Below the pieces are notes generated by a model that was not told the origin of the DNA, did not search any database, and was given only the letters and a program-made list of their open reading frames with translations. A stretch of 34,071 nucleotides of DNA from Chara braunii (lineage: Eukaryota; Streptophyta; Charophyceae; Charales; Characeae). Shown piece by piece: positions 1 through 8,921 of the stretch (the first letter of the stretch is position 1; each line of letters begins with the position of its first letter). The translations under genes and the position numbers were made by a program. Where the stretch lies: the NCBI GenBank assembly GCA_003427395.1, contig BFEA01000412.1, forward strand, positions 723,612 to 757,682. The letters run 5' to 3'.

Positions 1-567
1 AAAACTAAATTAAACAAGATTTGCCCGAGCATTACATCCGAATTCCTTACCAAATTGGAAATAAAAATAAAATATAAAAAATAAATACTAATAATAAAAA
101 TAAAAAGAGAATTAAATTTAGTGATTGCGCGAGCATGTTTTTGACACCGCCATCTTTGGCAATTTTTTTATTTTTTTTTTTGGCATAGCTAAATGCCCTG
201 AAAATTTACAGATGTGTACTTCACATAATACAAAACTTACTAAAAAAGTTTCAAAAAATAATAAAATTGTTTAGACCCCGAACTAAAGTGAAAACAAAAA
301 GTAAAAAGTGAAAAAATATGTGGGGGAGCACGTTTTGACTCTGCCATCTTTGGGGATTTTTAATTCTTATTTAGTAGCTTAGCCAAAGGACTTAAAAATA
401 TACAGGCATGTACCTCACATAATAGAGAACTCGCAAAAAAAAAAAATCAGAAAAACATAATTATTTTTAAGCCCCGAAATATTTTTTTGCGGGGGCCGAA
501 CGTCATCTGGTTCGGACCCCGTACGGGACCCCGAACGCCTGTCCGTACGTACAGGCTGGTGACCCTG
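1..567 (-). mobile_element. Family A non-autonomous element, copy A1 (cut by window edge)
   Basis: This is a reverse-orientation copy of the element seen complete at 2779-3536, and its far end lies outside the window. It contains the shared motif 'ccgccatctttgg' near 148 and a related version near 342, which are the two internal repeat units. Its GC-rich end (about 488-567) carries ggttcgg/ccgaacg blocks and finishes at 'ggtgaccctg', matching the terminal inverted repeat of the other copies. No coding capacity is seen. Confidence 0.75.
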
Positions 568-1689
568 ATTGTGTTAATTTATCAAACAATTTTATTTTTT
601 TTTCATCGGCTCATCAAGAGGTTACGCCTTGAGAGTCTACCAGGATACATTTGATTGATGAGCAAACACTCATCACTAAGCTAGAGTTCGCAATACTTAT
701 AAGCAAAGTGAACAATTATGCAACCCAATCCTACAATACTAGCAATGTATGTTCGTGTGTGTGTATGTGTGTGCACATGAGTATTATGTTTTAAGTGTTT
801 GTTGCTTTGTATGTGTTTTTATACGTTTATTTTTTTTTTTAAGTCGGTTTCAACATTTTTGTTGAAGGATATTGTTTCATATGCATGGCTCGTTAGTAAG
901 TTACAATTAATCATTGTTTGCTGACGAGCTCTATTGATACACCTACGAACTTTTAAATTTGTTTCATTATAGAAAAAACTTAGCTCATAAGATATAATCA
1001 GTCGAATTGTTCAAAATGTTATATTCTACATTAATAGATTTAGTCACTTTAATTATCTAGAGGTTGGGTTGGGAGGCTTTGAGAACTGTTTAAGACGCAT
1101 ATCACTTATAAAAGATTGTTTTGAAAGCAAATATTGGGTGTACAAGGTGCATAGGCATTGTTGAATAACTCATATATAAAAAGAAAATATTTTTTTTTAC
1201 AGTCCATTTAGCATATTAGGGTTATGTAATCTAGTCATAAGAGTACGAGTATGCGCATAAGCATATGGAGAGCCGTATGAATTGCTAAACTGAATTTATC
1301 CAACATATCGTTCTATGAGGGAGACATCTTTGTATTATTGCTCATTCAGTGAATCGTCATACACTGTCGCTCATGACGCACATTGAAACGTAACACCGTA
1401 AATTTCAAATTATTTTAGCTAATTTTATACCAGTAATTTTTTTATCTTTGGTTTTTATTCCTCGCCAGATCAAACATCGTATTCTTGACCAAAAAGCCTA
1501 GCAGGGTAACTTTTGCACGATTTGATAAACCTAAGATTTATGTTGTACACCGATAATGAATTTTTTTTAAGTAGGGATAATAAAGGAATAAAAATCTGAA
1601 TATGTGAGTTAATTATACATAATATTTACAATTTAGTGTACTACCAAGTTCTTCCGTAGCAGGGATTAAAAAAAAAATCATTTATTTTT
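568..1689. other. AT-rich stretch without recognisable genes
   Basis: No open frame of convincing length or composition and no RNA gene was recognised. The sequence is AT-rich with several homopolymer T runs. A small perfect hairpin (tgatgag-caaaca-ctcatca) lies near 656-675 and has no evident partner feature. Confidence 0.5.
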
Positions 1690-2014
1690 TTTTTATTCTG
1701 CGTCGCACGGCGAACGTGTTCGCGCCCCTTCATGTTTGCGCGAACTTGTTCGCGCGTGCGCACGAACAGCTCGCGAACATGTACGTGCGAACATCATCTT
1801 TTTTCGTAAAAAAAAAAAAAAAAAAAAAAAAAAATCGGTTTTTTATTTTTAACTCATGATTGGCTATGAATTTAAATATGACTCCAAGGCAAACGTTGCT
1901 TGTATTGTTATTTTACATAACATATGTTTATTTCAGATTTTTCTGAGAAAGGGTTTTTTTTTTTTTTTTTATGTTCGCGTTCGGAGGGTTTTGTGCGCTT
2001 GTTCGCGTAGCTTT
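1690..2014 (+). mobile_element. Diverged relative of family A with GTTCGCG-rich ends
   Basis: Positions about 1840-1970 follow the same order of words as the 3' half of family A: a 'gcaaac..ttg' word, then 'cataacat', then 'tttcagattttt', then a long T run. They end in 'gttcgcgttcgg' (1973-1985). The other end (1700-1795) is GC-rich with repeated gttcgcg/cgcgaac palindromes in place of the ccgaacgttcgg blocks of family A. A run of about 25 A lies between them. This is probably a related but distinct subfamily, and the boundaries are approximate. Confidence 0.4.
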
Positions 2015-2707
2015 TATTATATGAATAAATAGTCTTATAGTATTAAATGAATATTTTAATCAGAGTCGTTGTCATTTTGTCCTTGATTTTTTTTTTTCCT
2101 TTTCTTTTTTTTAAGGTTTGTGTAGATTTATTGGGGAGTTGATGAGAGCGACCGTTCCTAGAAACCTGCATGTAGCCGCTCCATCTATTTGTGGGGAGCT
2201 TCACCTGCGTCCCTTGAGTACATAGTTTTGAGTACATAGTTATCATGACACCTGGGCTAAGTATCTCTAGTCATTCTCATAGGAACTCCTCACTCATCTC
2301 CCTTAAGTTATAACCCTTTAACTAGTTGAGTAGCAATTGCATCCAGAACCATGATCGGAAAGTCTCTGCCTTGGGTCCGGGAGGCACCGGGTTTATGGCT
2401 TGGGCTGGACCCTCACTCTCTCTCCCCGTCAAACGCTCTTTCTCCAAACTAATATGGTGGAAAAAAACAACATATAATTTTAAGGGGTACTCAACCATTA
2501 CTACATCTTTGGCAAACAAACATTAATATACATCACCCTTAGGAAATATTTTTTACACCTCACTATTTACTAATTAGTATTTCATTGTAGAATAACAAAT
2601 TTGTTCTCATTTTGAATGGATACAAGCGGGGCTGACCGGGTTGCCTCAAGTTGGGTTAGGTCCGGGCAAAGTCGCGATCAAGATCTTGAGCAGCTCTTGC
2701 AAAATAT
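2015..2707. other. Stretch without recognisable genes
   Basis: Short open frames of 60-70 codons overlap on both strands around 2043-2526. None resembles a known family and none is favoured by composition. Nothing else was recognised. Confidence 0.45.
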
Positions 2708-2708
2708 A

Positions 2709-2746
<38 letters not shown>

Positions 2747-2778
2747 TATATATATATATATTATATATATATATATAT
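2708..2778. repeat. (TA)n microsatellite
   Basis: About 70 bp of nearly pure TA dinucleotides with a few interruptions lies directly against the left end of family A copy A2. A second TA-rich tract (about 3537-3566) separates A2 from A3. Open frames crossing it (repeated I-Y) are artefacts of the repeat. Confidence 0.95.
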
Positions 2779-3536
2779 ACAGGGTTACCGGGCTGAACGT
2801 TAGGGGGGGGCCGGGTTGACACCCGAACGTTCGGGCGTTCGGGGTCCCGTTCGGGAGCCGAACCCCTCCGGGTTCGGCCCCCGCCAAAAATTATTTCGGG
2901 GCCTCAAAATATTTGGTTTTTTCTGAATTTTTTTTGTGAGCTCTTTATGACGTGAGGTACTTGCCCATAAATTTTTAAGTCATTTGGCTAAGCCAGAAAA
3001 AACTAAAAATCGCCAAAGATGGCGGTGTCAAAGCCTGCTTGCCCACTCACTATTTTATTTTATTTTATTTTTTTACTTTTTGTTTTCACTTTATTTCGGG
3101 GCCTAAACAATTGTATTATTTTTTGAAAACTTTTGATTGAGTTTTGTATTGTGTGAAGCACATAAATGTAAATTTTCAGTGCATTTGGATTTCCCACAAA
3201 ACAGTAAAAAATCGTCAAAGATAGCGGTGTCGAAACGTGCTCGTGCATTCACTAATTTTAATTCTCTTTTTACTTTTTCTTATTTTTATTATTAGTATTT
3301 ATTTTTCGTTTTTTATTTTTATTTCCAATTTGGTAAGGAATTTGGATATAGTGCTCAGGCAACTGTTGTTTATTTTTTATTTCTGCATAACAGAGTTTGT
3401 TTTCAGAATTTTTTGAACTTTTTTTTTTTTTTTTTTTTTNTTTTTTTTTTCCGCGTTCGGCCCGAACGGCCGACGCCTCCCGAAAGGGTCCCGTACGTTC
3501 GGGCGTTCGGCCCGTCCCGAATGCTGGCAACCATGT
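2779..3536 (+). mobile_element. Family A element, complete copy A2 (MITE-like, 758 bp)
   Basis: This is the reference copy. The left end is ACAGGGTTACCgg and the right end ..GGCAACCATGT, an imperfect terminal inverted repeat. Other copies end in GGTTACCCTGT, which is its exact complement. Both subterminal regions are GC-rich with ccgaacgttcgg palindromes and 'gggcgttcgg' words. The AT-rich centre consists of two direct repeats (2893-3092 and 3093-~3290, period 200), each beginning 'atttcggggcct' and containing a 'caaagatggcggtgtc'-like word. A long T run with one N (3440) precedes the right end. It lies between TA microsatellites and has no protein-coding potential. It is a non-autonomous DNA-transposon-like repeat whose superfamily is not evident. 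Confidence 0.8.
2893..3290 (+). repeat. Two ~200-bp direct repeats inside family A
   Basis: The unit starts 'atttcggggcct' at 2893 and again at 3093. Each unit continues with an AT-rich segment, then a 'gccaaagatggcggtgtc'-type word and 'cactca(c/t)ta'. The same pair is found in A3 (about 3681 and 3892) and, in reverse, in A1, A4 and A6, so the duplication is ancestral to the family. Confidence 0.8.
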
Positions 3537-3566
3537 ATATATATATGTATATATATATATATGTAT

Positions 3567-4154
3567 ACAGTGTTACTAGACCGAACGTTCGGGGGCCCCC
3601 GGGCTGGCCCCCGAACGTTCGGGCGTTCGGGGTCCCATTCGGGGGCCGAACATCTCTAGGTTCGGCCCCCGCTAAAAAACGTTTCGGGGCCTAAACATAA
3701 GTTGTTTTTTCTGAATTGTTTTCTTTGAGTTCTATGTGATGTAACCTACACGCATATAAATTTTGAAGCCATTCCACTAAGCCACAAAAACATTAAAAAT
3801 CATCAAAGATGGGGGTGTCAAAACGTGCTTGCCTACTCACTATTTTATTTTTTGTCACTTTTAACTTTTTGTTTTCACTTTATTTCGGGGCTTGAAAAAA
3901 ATTATTTTTATTTTTTGAAAACTTTTTAATGAGTTATTGATTTTGTAAACTACGTACCTGTAAATTTTCAGGGAATTTGTCGATGCCAAAAAATAATTAA
4001 AAATCGGCAAAGATGGCAGTGTCAAAAAGGTGCTGACACACTCACTCATGTTAATTCTCTTTTTATTTTTTCTTATTTTTATCATAGTGTTTTTTTTTTA
4101 TTTGAATTTTAATTCAAATTTGGTAAAAAATTTGGATGTAGTGCCCATGCAAAT
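3567..4154 (+). mobile_element. Family A element, copy A3, left part (split by insertion)
   Basis: The copy begins ACAGTGTTAC after a TA-rich tract and follows the family order: palindromic GC-rich end, then two internal units at about 3681 and 3892. It stops at 'gcccatgcaaat', where the uninterrupted copies continue with 'cttgtttatt'. That continuation reappears at 7695 ('caaatgttgttta'), so this is the left portion of an element split by the Penelope-like insertion. Confidence 0.75.
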
Positions 4155-4369
4155 TCTATGGTGTGAACGATGCGATTGATATTCTCATAGAGTTGCGCGT
4201 GACATTTTGCTTTCGAGGTAAGAATGCCTCCCGCTCGACTTCAGCCAAGTCCAACGAGAACCAGATAAGGGGCGACCTGCAAGACCCTCAGGGGGAGCCA
4301 GACGAGTAAGACTGAGAGCTAGGGTATTTTGACTGAATTCCTGGAATGTCGGAAGTGGTGTAGGATTAA

Positions 4370-5056
4370 TCGTCGTGCAGGGGAGCTGAAGCACTTAGTG
4401 GTGAAGTCGAATGGGGTAGGAAATTTGTGGAATGTTGTTGGGAAATATTTGAACATGACAGGGATAGGTGGGATAATTCGTCATCCTGTGTCTATGCGCT
4501 CATCAATCCGTGGTGTAAATTGGTTTATATTGGTAAGACAGGACGCAGCCTAAGTGATAGATGGGCAAAGCATGTTGGCAGGACATGTGTTGAAGACGCG
4601 GGGAGGAAGAATAAACTGTATGCATGGTTTCGGAAGTGGGGTTGGGGTTCATATATTGCTATTCAAGTGGCGGTAGCCGAGAAGAAGGAATTGGTAGGAT
4701 TGGAAGGGAGGATGATTAAGAGGTGGTGCCCTGTACTAAATGTGAAAGGATGTAATGACGGAAGAAACAATAGGAATAAGAGGAAGCGGAAAGGAAGGAG
4801 GGAGAGGAAGAAGGAGCGAAGAAGATTCTTCGATGATGAAAGGGTTGTGAGATTTGACGCACTAGGTGAGACGAGTGTCGTGAAGTTGACTGATATCATC
4901 ACCAAGATTAAAGGGAAGAAGGATAGAGTGATCGTTTCGACCGGAGGAAAGATATTGGGTGAGGATTGGAACGTAATAAAAAGAAGGTTTGGAGAGTCCG
5001 ACCTGTTATTCAAAGGACCGAAAGGAAAGTTGAAGAGAGGGAAGTTGTTTTTTTGA
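4370..5056 (+). CDS. GIY-YIG endonuclease domain ORF of the Penelope-like element
   Basis: This frame encodes the nicking endonuclease that would open target DNA for target-primed reverse transcription. It is open from about 4370, but no ATG was found before the domain, so the start is unknown; a GTG at 4427 is used for numbering. The domain shows VYALIN (Y23), VYIGKTGRSLSDRW (Y34, R45), H49, then LEGRMIKRW with the expected metal-binding Glu (E93) and a closing VLN (N105). This is the full set of GIY-YIG core residues. A lysine/arginine-rich segment (about residues 110-140), probably nucleic-acid binding, follows. The frame ends at TGA 5054-5056, directly after a T7 run. The same frame reopens until 5356, so the ORF may once have continued towards the RT. 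The missing start and the downstream lesions make it a likely fragment of a former single polyprotein. Confidence 0.7.
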   Translation, partial: SSCRGAEALSGEVEWGRKFVECCWEIFEHDRDRWDNSSSCVYALINPWCKLVYIGKTGRSLSDRWAKHVGRTCVEDAGRKNKLYAWFRKWGWGSYIAIQVAVAEKKELVGLEGRMIKRWCPVLNVKGCNDGRNNRNKRKRKGRRERKKERRRFFDDERVVRFDALGETSVVKLTDIITKIKGKKDRVIVSTGGKILGEDWNVIKRRFGESDLLFKGPKGKLKRGKLFF

Positions 5057-5684
5057 AGAAGGAGAAGAAAATCGATTCCTACCAGTAAGGGAAAGGCTAC
5101 CAGGGGATCCGGTACAAAAACGAAAGTTGCATCAACTACTGAAATGTCCATGGAAATGGAAGAAATTGGGGGACCTGCAGTTAGAAGAATTGGCGTTGAT
5201 GTTTTCGAATATACGAAGCTTTTCTCGGAAGGCAACGAGGAAAACGTTAAAAGCAGTGGTGGACGTCGTGGTAAGAAAGAAATTTGGTGCTTCATTGAGG
5301 CGGAAGATTGTGGTGGGAGTAAAGTTCAACGAGAGGGTTTCGAAAGCGGAGATTAGGAAGATCTCAATCGAGAACATAGCTCCCCAGTGTCGCTCATCTA
5401 CTGAGTTGAAGATACGTTGTCAGAACCTCCGGCTGGTCTGGCGAAAAAAACAGACAGTCGGAGGTCTTTTCCACAACCATAGGCGCTTTAGTCGCCAGAT
5501 GGTTTCGGTTTGCTGTTGCGCAACCTTGATCTCCCCCCGTCAGGGGAAACACGTGTCTTTTCGTCTGAGTAGTCGAAGTGACGTCGATCCCAGAATGATA
5601 AATGCGAAAAATGTGGTGCGAGGATGTGACAGTTCGAATAAGGACTGGAGACTGTGCAGGGAGTTGAATGATGAAATGATATAA
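5057..5684 (+). pseudogene. Damaged linker between GIY-YIG and RT
   Basis: The GIY-YIG frame is open again from 5057 to a TAG at 5354-5356, and includes acidic and basic stretches without a recognised domain. Another frame is then open to a TAA at 5682-5684 and is continuous with the RT frame apart from that stop. Which frame was used between about 5350 and 5600 cannot be decided by eye. This is interpreted as the RT N-terminal region of the element, broken by at least one frameshift and one or two stops. Confidence 0.5.
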
Positions 5685-7146
5685 AACGGGATTGAGTCAA
5701 CATGGACCATTCAGGAGGCCAGGCGATGCCTATGGAGGACGAGGAAGAAAAAAAATGGTTTACTTGAGTGCATCGAGGAAGTGAGAAGGAGGTGGGAGGG
5801 TCTGGTATTCTATCCACTGGACAAAAATCCTACGGAAACGCTGGTGGCCTGCCCAGCCAGTTATGAAGCTGGGATGCGTGAAAGTTTCTTGGGCAACGAA
5901 GCGTTCGATGCAGTTTTTAGGGAAGAGGAAGTGGTGATGGCAAAGACGAAGGTATATGAGGAGAGAGGTATGAAGAGAATCAGGAAGTGGAATGACAAAG
6001 GAGCATGGGGAATGGCGTATGTGCTCCCGAAGCACAAAGACCCAACGAAGTGCAGACCAATTACCCCCTCCTTCAGCGAACCCACGAAGTTGGCGAACCA
6101 GAGGGTCGCCAAAGCCCTGAACTTTCTTCTGAACTCGCTGCAGTCGAAGAAGCATTTCAACATGAAGTCTACGAATCTGCTGAAAACAAGACTTGAAGGT
6201 ATCAACAGGTGGTCAAAACGGAGGAAACGTGGAGAAGTCGTGGGGGTAGTTTACGATATAAAGGAGATGTTTAGTAAGTTACCTCACGAAACAGTGAAAC
6301 GAGCAGTGAGATGGATCGTGAGGTATTTTGAGAGAAAAGGGAAGAGTCATGTGTTTGTGAAAACGAAGGGAAAAGGGACAACGTTTAAGAAGACGAATGG
6401 GGAAGATGGATGGACGAAAGTGGATTTCGCAGCAATCCAAGAGATGGTAGAATTCGATTTGAGTAACACACTTCTGTGGGCGTCAGGAAGACTGATCCGG
6501 CAAAAGGAAGGCATCCCGATGGCGAAATCGAACAGCCCTTCGATTGCCTGTATTTTGTGTGCCTTTTTTAAAGAATGTTTTTTTGAAAAGTTTGGGTAAG
6601 GATGCAGGGTCAGTTAAGGGAATTAGACTCGTGGACGATGTGTCGTTGTTGGTGTGGAAGGGATGGGGTAAGAAGAAAAGTCAGAAGGCGGAGGAGATTG
6701 TGAAAAAGTTTAAGGAATCTTATAATTTGAAACTTACTCTCAAAAGGACAGATGAGGGAAGGAAAGAGTGGAATTTTATGGGGTGCAGAGTTAAAATTGA
6801 ATAGAACAGGGTGGTCTGCTGGCACAAGTCAAAAAATTTCTCCGAGGTCTGGGAGCAGGAAGGGAGGCTCAGCTACAGAAGCTTCCAGGACTTTTCATCA
6901 TACACTTGTATGAGGCAAAAATGGACACTGGTGAATGGGATGCTACGTAAGATCTGCGAATGTCCGTTGACTTCCTCTGGGGCGGAGGAAAGCCTACTGG
7001 CGCTGAAACGCGAGTTGCGCAGGCAGGACTACCCGGGGGAGCTGTTTGATGGTACTCTGTGGAAATTTTGCAGGAAAAGGCCCCGGACTGGGGCGCGTTG
7101 GCCAAAAGGGTCACCTGGGAAATTGACTAAGTTCTCGAAGGGGTAG
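5685..7146 (+). pseudogene. Penelope-type reverse transcriptase, broken
   Basis: The frame is open from 5685 to 6599 with no obvious ATG. It contains FYPLDKNPTETLVACP, then GMAYVLPKHKDPTKCRPITP (fingers). Motif A is YDIKEMFSKLPHE, with its catalytic Asp codon at 6255-6257. Motif B is EGIPMAKSNSPSIA. After a frame change in the T-rich segment 6570-6598, the adjacent frame gives motif C, RLVDDVSLLV, with its two Asp codons at 6634-6639, and then a region ending WNFMGCRVKIE. A TAG at 6802-6804 interrupts it. The same frame then carries a thumb-like region including RLSYRSFQDF and AEESLLALKRELRRQDYP, up to TAG 7144-7146. The motif set and spacing fit Penelope-like RTs rather than LINE or LTR RTs. 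One stop (5682), one frameshift and one further stop make this a recent pseudogene. Confidence 0.8.
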
Positions 7147-7452
7147 CCTGAGGTTAGTCGCACTGATTTGACTGCCTGTAGCCTGTACAGTTTTTTGCTC
7201 TCCAAAGCGGAGTATGAGCAGGGAGTGTATGTTCCTGAGTCTGTCGGGTTTCGGGGTCTGCGTTCATTTGATTTCCTAGAATAGAGGATGAGTAGTATTC
7301 TGAGGCGGTAGGGTCTTGTGTCAGTGTTGATTGTTTTGCACTTTCATTTTCGTTTTGTTTTTACCTTTCGGGTTAGCAGTTTGAGTGTGTCTTTGGGTTC
7401 GCTCCGACATTAGTAGCCGAGAGACGATTTGGATAGGTCTTCTTTTCGGAAT

Positions 7453-7500
7453 GCCCCCCTGAGGAGGCTGGGTCTGGCACCAGCCGAAACGCGTCAGGGA
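7453..7500 (+). ncRNA. Hammerhead ribozyme-like motif in the 3' region of the Penelope-like element
   Basis: The conserved core CTGAGGA (7459-7465; position 7 of CUGANGA is free) is followed by a perfect 6-bp stem II, GGCTGG/CCAGCC (7466-7471, 7480-7485), with an 8-base loop. GAAAC (7486-7490) and GCGTC (7491-7495) follow, so stem III would be the very short self-complementary ACGCGT and cleavage would fall after C7495. Stem I can form CCC/GGG plus CTTT/AAAG with a bulge, but the pair next to the core would be A-C. Very short stem III is typical of hammerheads reported in Penelope-like elements, which may act as dimers. Activity is not shown. Confidence 0.55.
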
Positions 7501-7694
7501 AAGCCAGATGCGACGACGAGTTGTGCCTCGCGCACGACGAGCCGCGTAATGTTGTGCTGTGTTTTATCGACATTTTCTAAGCAATTAAGCATTTCGTTTC
7601 GAGTTGACTAAGGTCTATCTAATGTTTGTCATGAGTAAACAAGCACGTTGCATGTGTGCACCTGCACATTCTGCATCGTTCTCAATTCTACAAA

Positions 7695-7810
7695 CAAATG
7701 TTGTTTAGTTTCTTTTTCTCCATAACATAGTTTTTTTTCGAAATTTATTGAAAACGTTTTTTTTTTGTATTTTTTTTTTTTGACCAAACGTTCAGCACCC
7801 CCTCTCGGCG
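7695..7810 (+). mobile_element. Family A element, copy A3, right part
   Basis: The sequence resumes the family order after the insertion: 'caaatgttgtttagttt', then 'cataacatag', 'cgaaattt..gaaaacg', a T run and a GC-rich end with 'ccaaacgttcagc'. The true end is unclear because the sequence passes into a reverse copy (A4) near 7811. Confidence 0.6.
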
Positions 7811-7829
7811 CATTCGGCCAAAGCAGATC

Positions 7830-7881
<52 letters not shown>

Positions 7882-8490
7882 AATTCCAAAACATCTAAAA
7901 AAACAATATGTTGTGCAGAAGAATAGACTGAACAGCATTTGCCTCAACGTTACATCCAAATTCTTTACCAAATTTGAAATACAAATTAAATATTAAAAGT
8001 AAATAATAATAGTAAAAATTAGAAAAAATAAACGAGGATGAAATTTTTGAGTGGGCGAGCACGTTTTTGACACCGCCATTTTTAGCGATTTTTCATTTTG
8101 TTTTGGTTGTGCCAAGTGCTATGAAAATTTTTATATATGTGTATCTTACATAATAAAGCATCTATAAATAAAGTTTTTAAAAATAATAAAAATATTCATA
8201 CCCTGAAATAAAGGGAAAAAAAAAATTGAAAAGAAAAAAAAAACAGATTTGTGAGTGGGCAAGCAAGTTTTGACGCCACCACCTTTGAGGATTTTTCGTT
8301 TTATTTTGGCTAAACAGAATCACTTTAAAATTAAGCGGAAGATACCTTACATCACAAAGAACTTGCAAAAAACAATATAGAAAAAAATAACGATATGTGG
8401 GTGCCAAAATATTTTTTTGCGGGGTCCGAACCCCATCAAGTTCGGGCCCCGTACGGAGACCCAACGCCCGAACGTTCGGGAGTCAGCTAA
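7811..8490 (-). mobile_element. Family A element, copy A4 (reverse)
   Basis: A reverse copy starts near 7811, followed by a 49-base A run (7831-7879). 'gcatttgcctcaacgttacatcc' type words and both internal units ('ccgccatttttagcgattttt' near 8082 and a variant near 8272) follow, then the GC-rich palindromic end (8420-8485). The terminal inverted repeat is degraded (gtcagctaacag). Confidence 0.65.
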
Positions 8491-8921
8491 CAGGCCTCCA
8501 AACAATTTTATTATTTTTAAAAAAATAATTAGTGGGTTTTGCATTATGTAAAGCATACATTTGTAAACTTTGAGGGCATTTAGCTATGCCAAACAAAAAT
8601 GAAAAATGGCCAAAGATGGCGGTGTCGAAAACGTGATTCCGCACTCACTAAATTGAATTTATTTGTTTTTATTATTTTCATTATTAGTATTTATTTCTTG
8701 TATTTTATTTTTATTTCAAATTTGGTAAGGAATTAGGATGGTATGCTCAGGCAAACCTTGTTTAATTTCTTTGTCTTCATAAAATATCTTTGTTTTTTTT
8801 TTTTTGTTTTTTTTTTTTTTTCGCGTTCTGCTTTAACGGTCGAACGCATCCCCAAGGGGTCCCATACTTTCGGGCGTTCCGATTCGGGCGTTCGGCCCGT
8901 CCCGAACGTCGGTTACCCTGT
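8491..8921 (+). mobile_element. Family A element, copy A5 (5'-truncated)
   Basis: The forward copy begins inside the second internal unit ('ggcctccaaacaatttt') and continues through 'gccaaagatggcggtgtcg' (8610-8628) to the T runs and GC-rich right end, closing GGTTACCCTGT (8911-8921). TA-rich sequence follows, as for the other right ends. Confidence 0.7.

Larger units (their letters stand above)
4155..7694 (+). mobile_element. Penelope-like retroelement with N-terminal GIY-YIG (Chlamys/Naiad-type order), damaged
   Basis: A ~3.5-kb insertion in family A copy A3 encodes, on one strand and in this order, a GIY-YIG endonuclease domain (about 4487-4745) and a Penelope-type reverse transcriptase (about 5685-7146). 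Classical Penelope-like elements carry GIY-YIG after the RT. The reversed order is the one described for the Chlamys and Naiad groups. A hammerhead-ribozyme-like motif lies at 7459-7495, between the RT and the 3' end. The boundaries come from comparing the split host element with intact copies, which leaves a possible 5-bp target duplication caaat (4150-4154 and 7695-7699). A 9-bp inverted word gaacgatgc lies just inside both ends (4165-4173, 7673-7681). Several stops and frame changes show that this copy is no longer autonomous. Confidence 0.8.

Noticed and set aside
2616-2887. Open frames of 67-69 codons on both strands across the TA tract
   Set aside because: The I-Y repeats come from (TA)n and the flanks belong to family A ends.
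4663-5295. 210-codon minus-strand frame
   Set aside because: It is the antisense shadow of the GIY-YIG ORF and its lysine-rich tail, with low-complexity L/S/F/P content.
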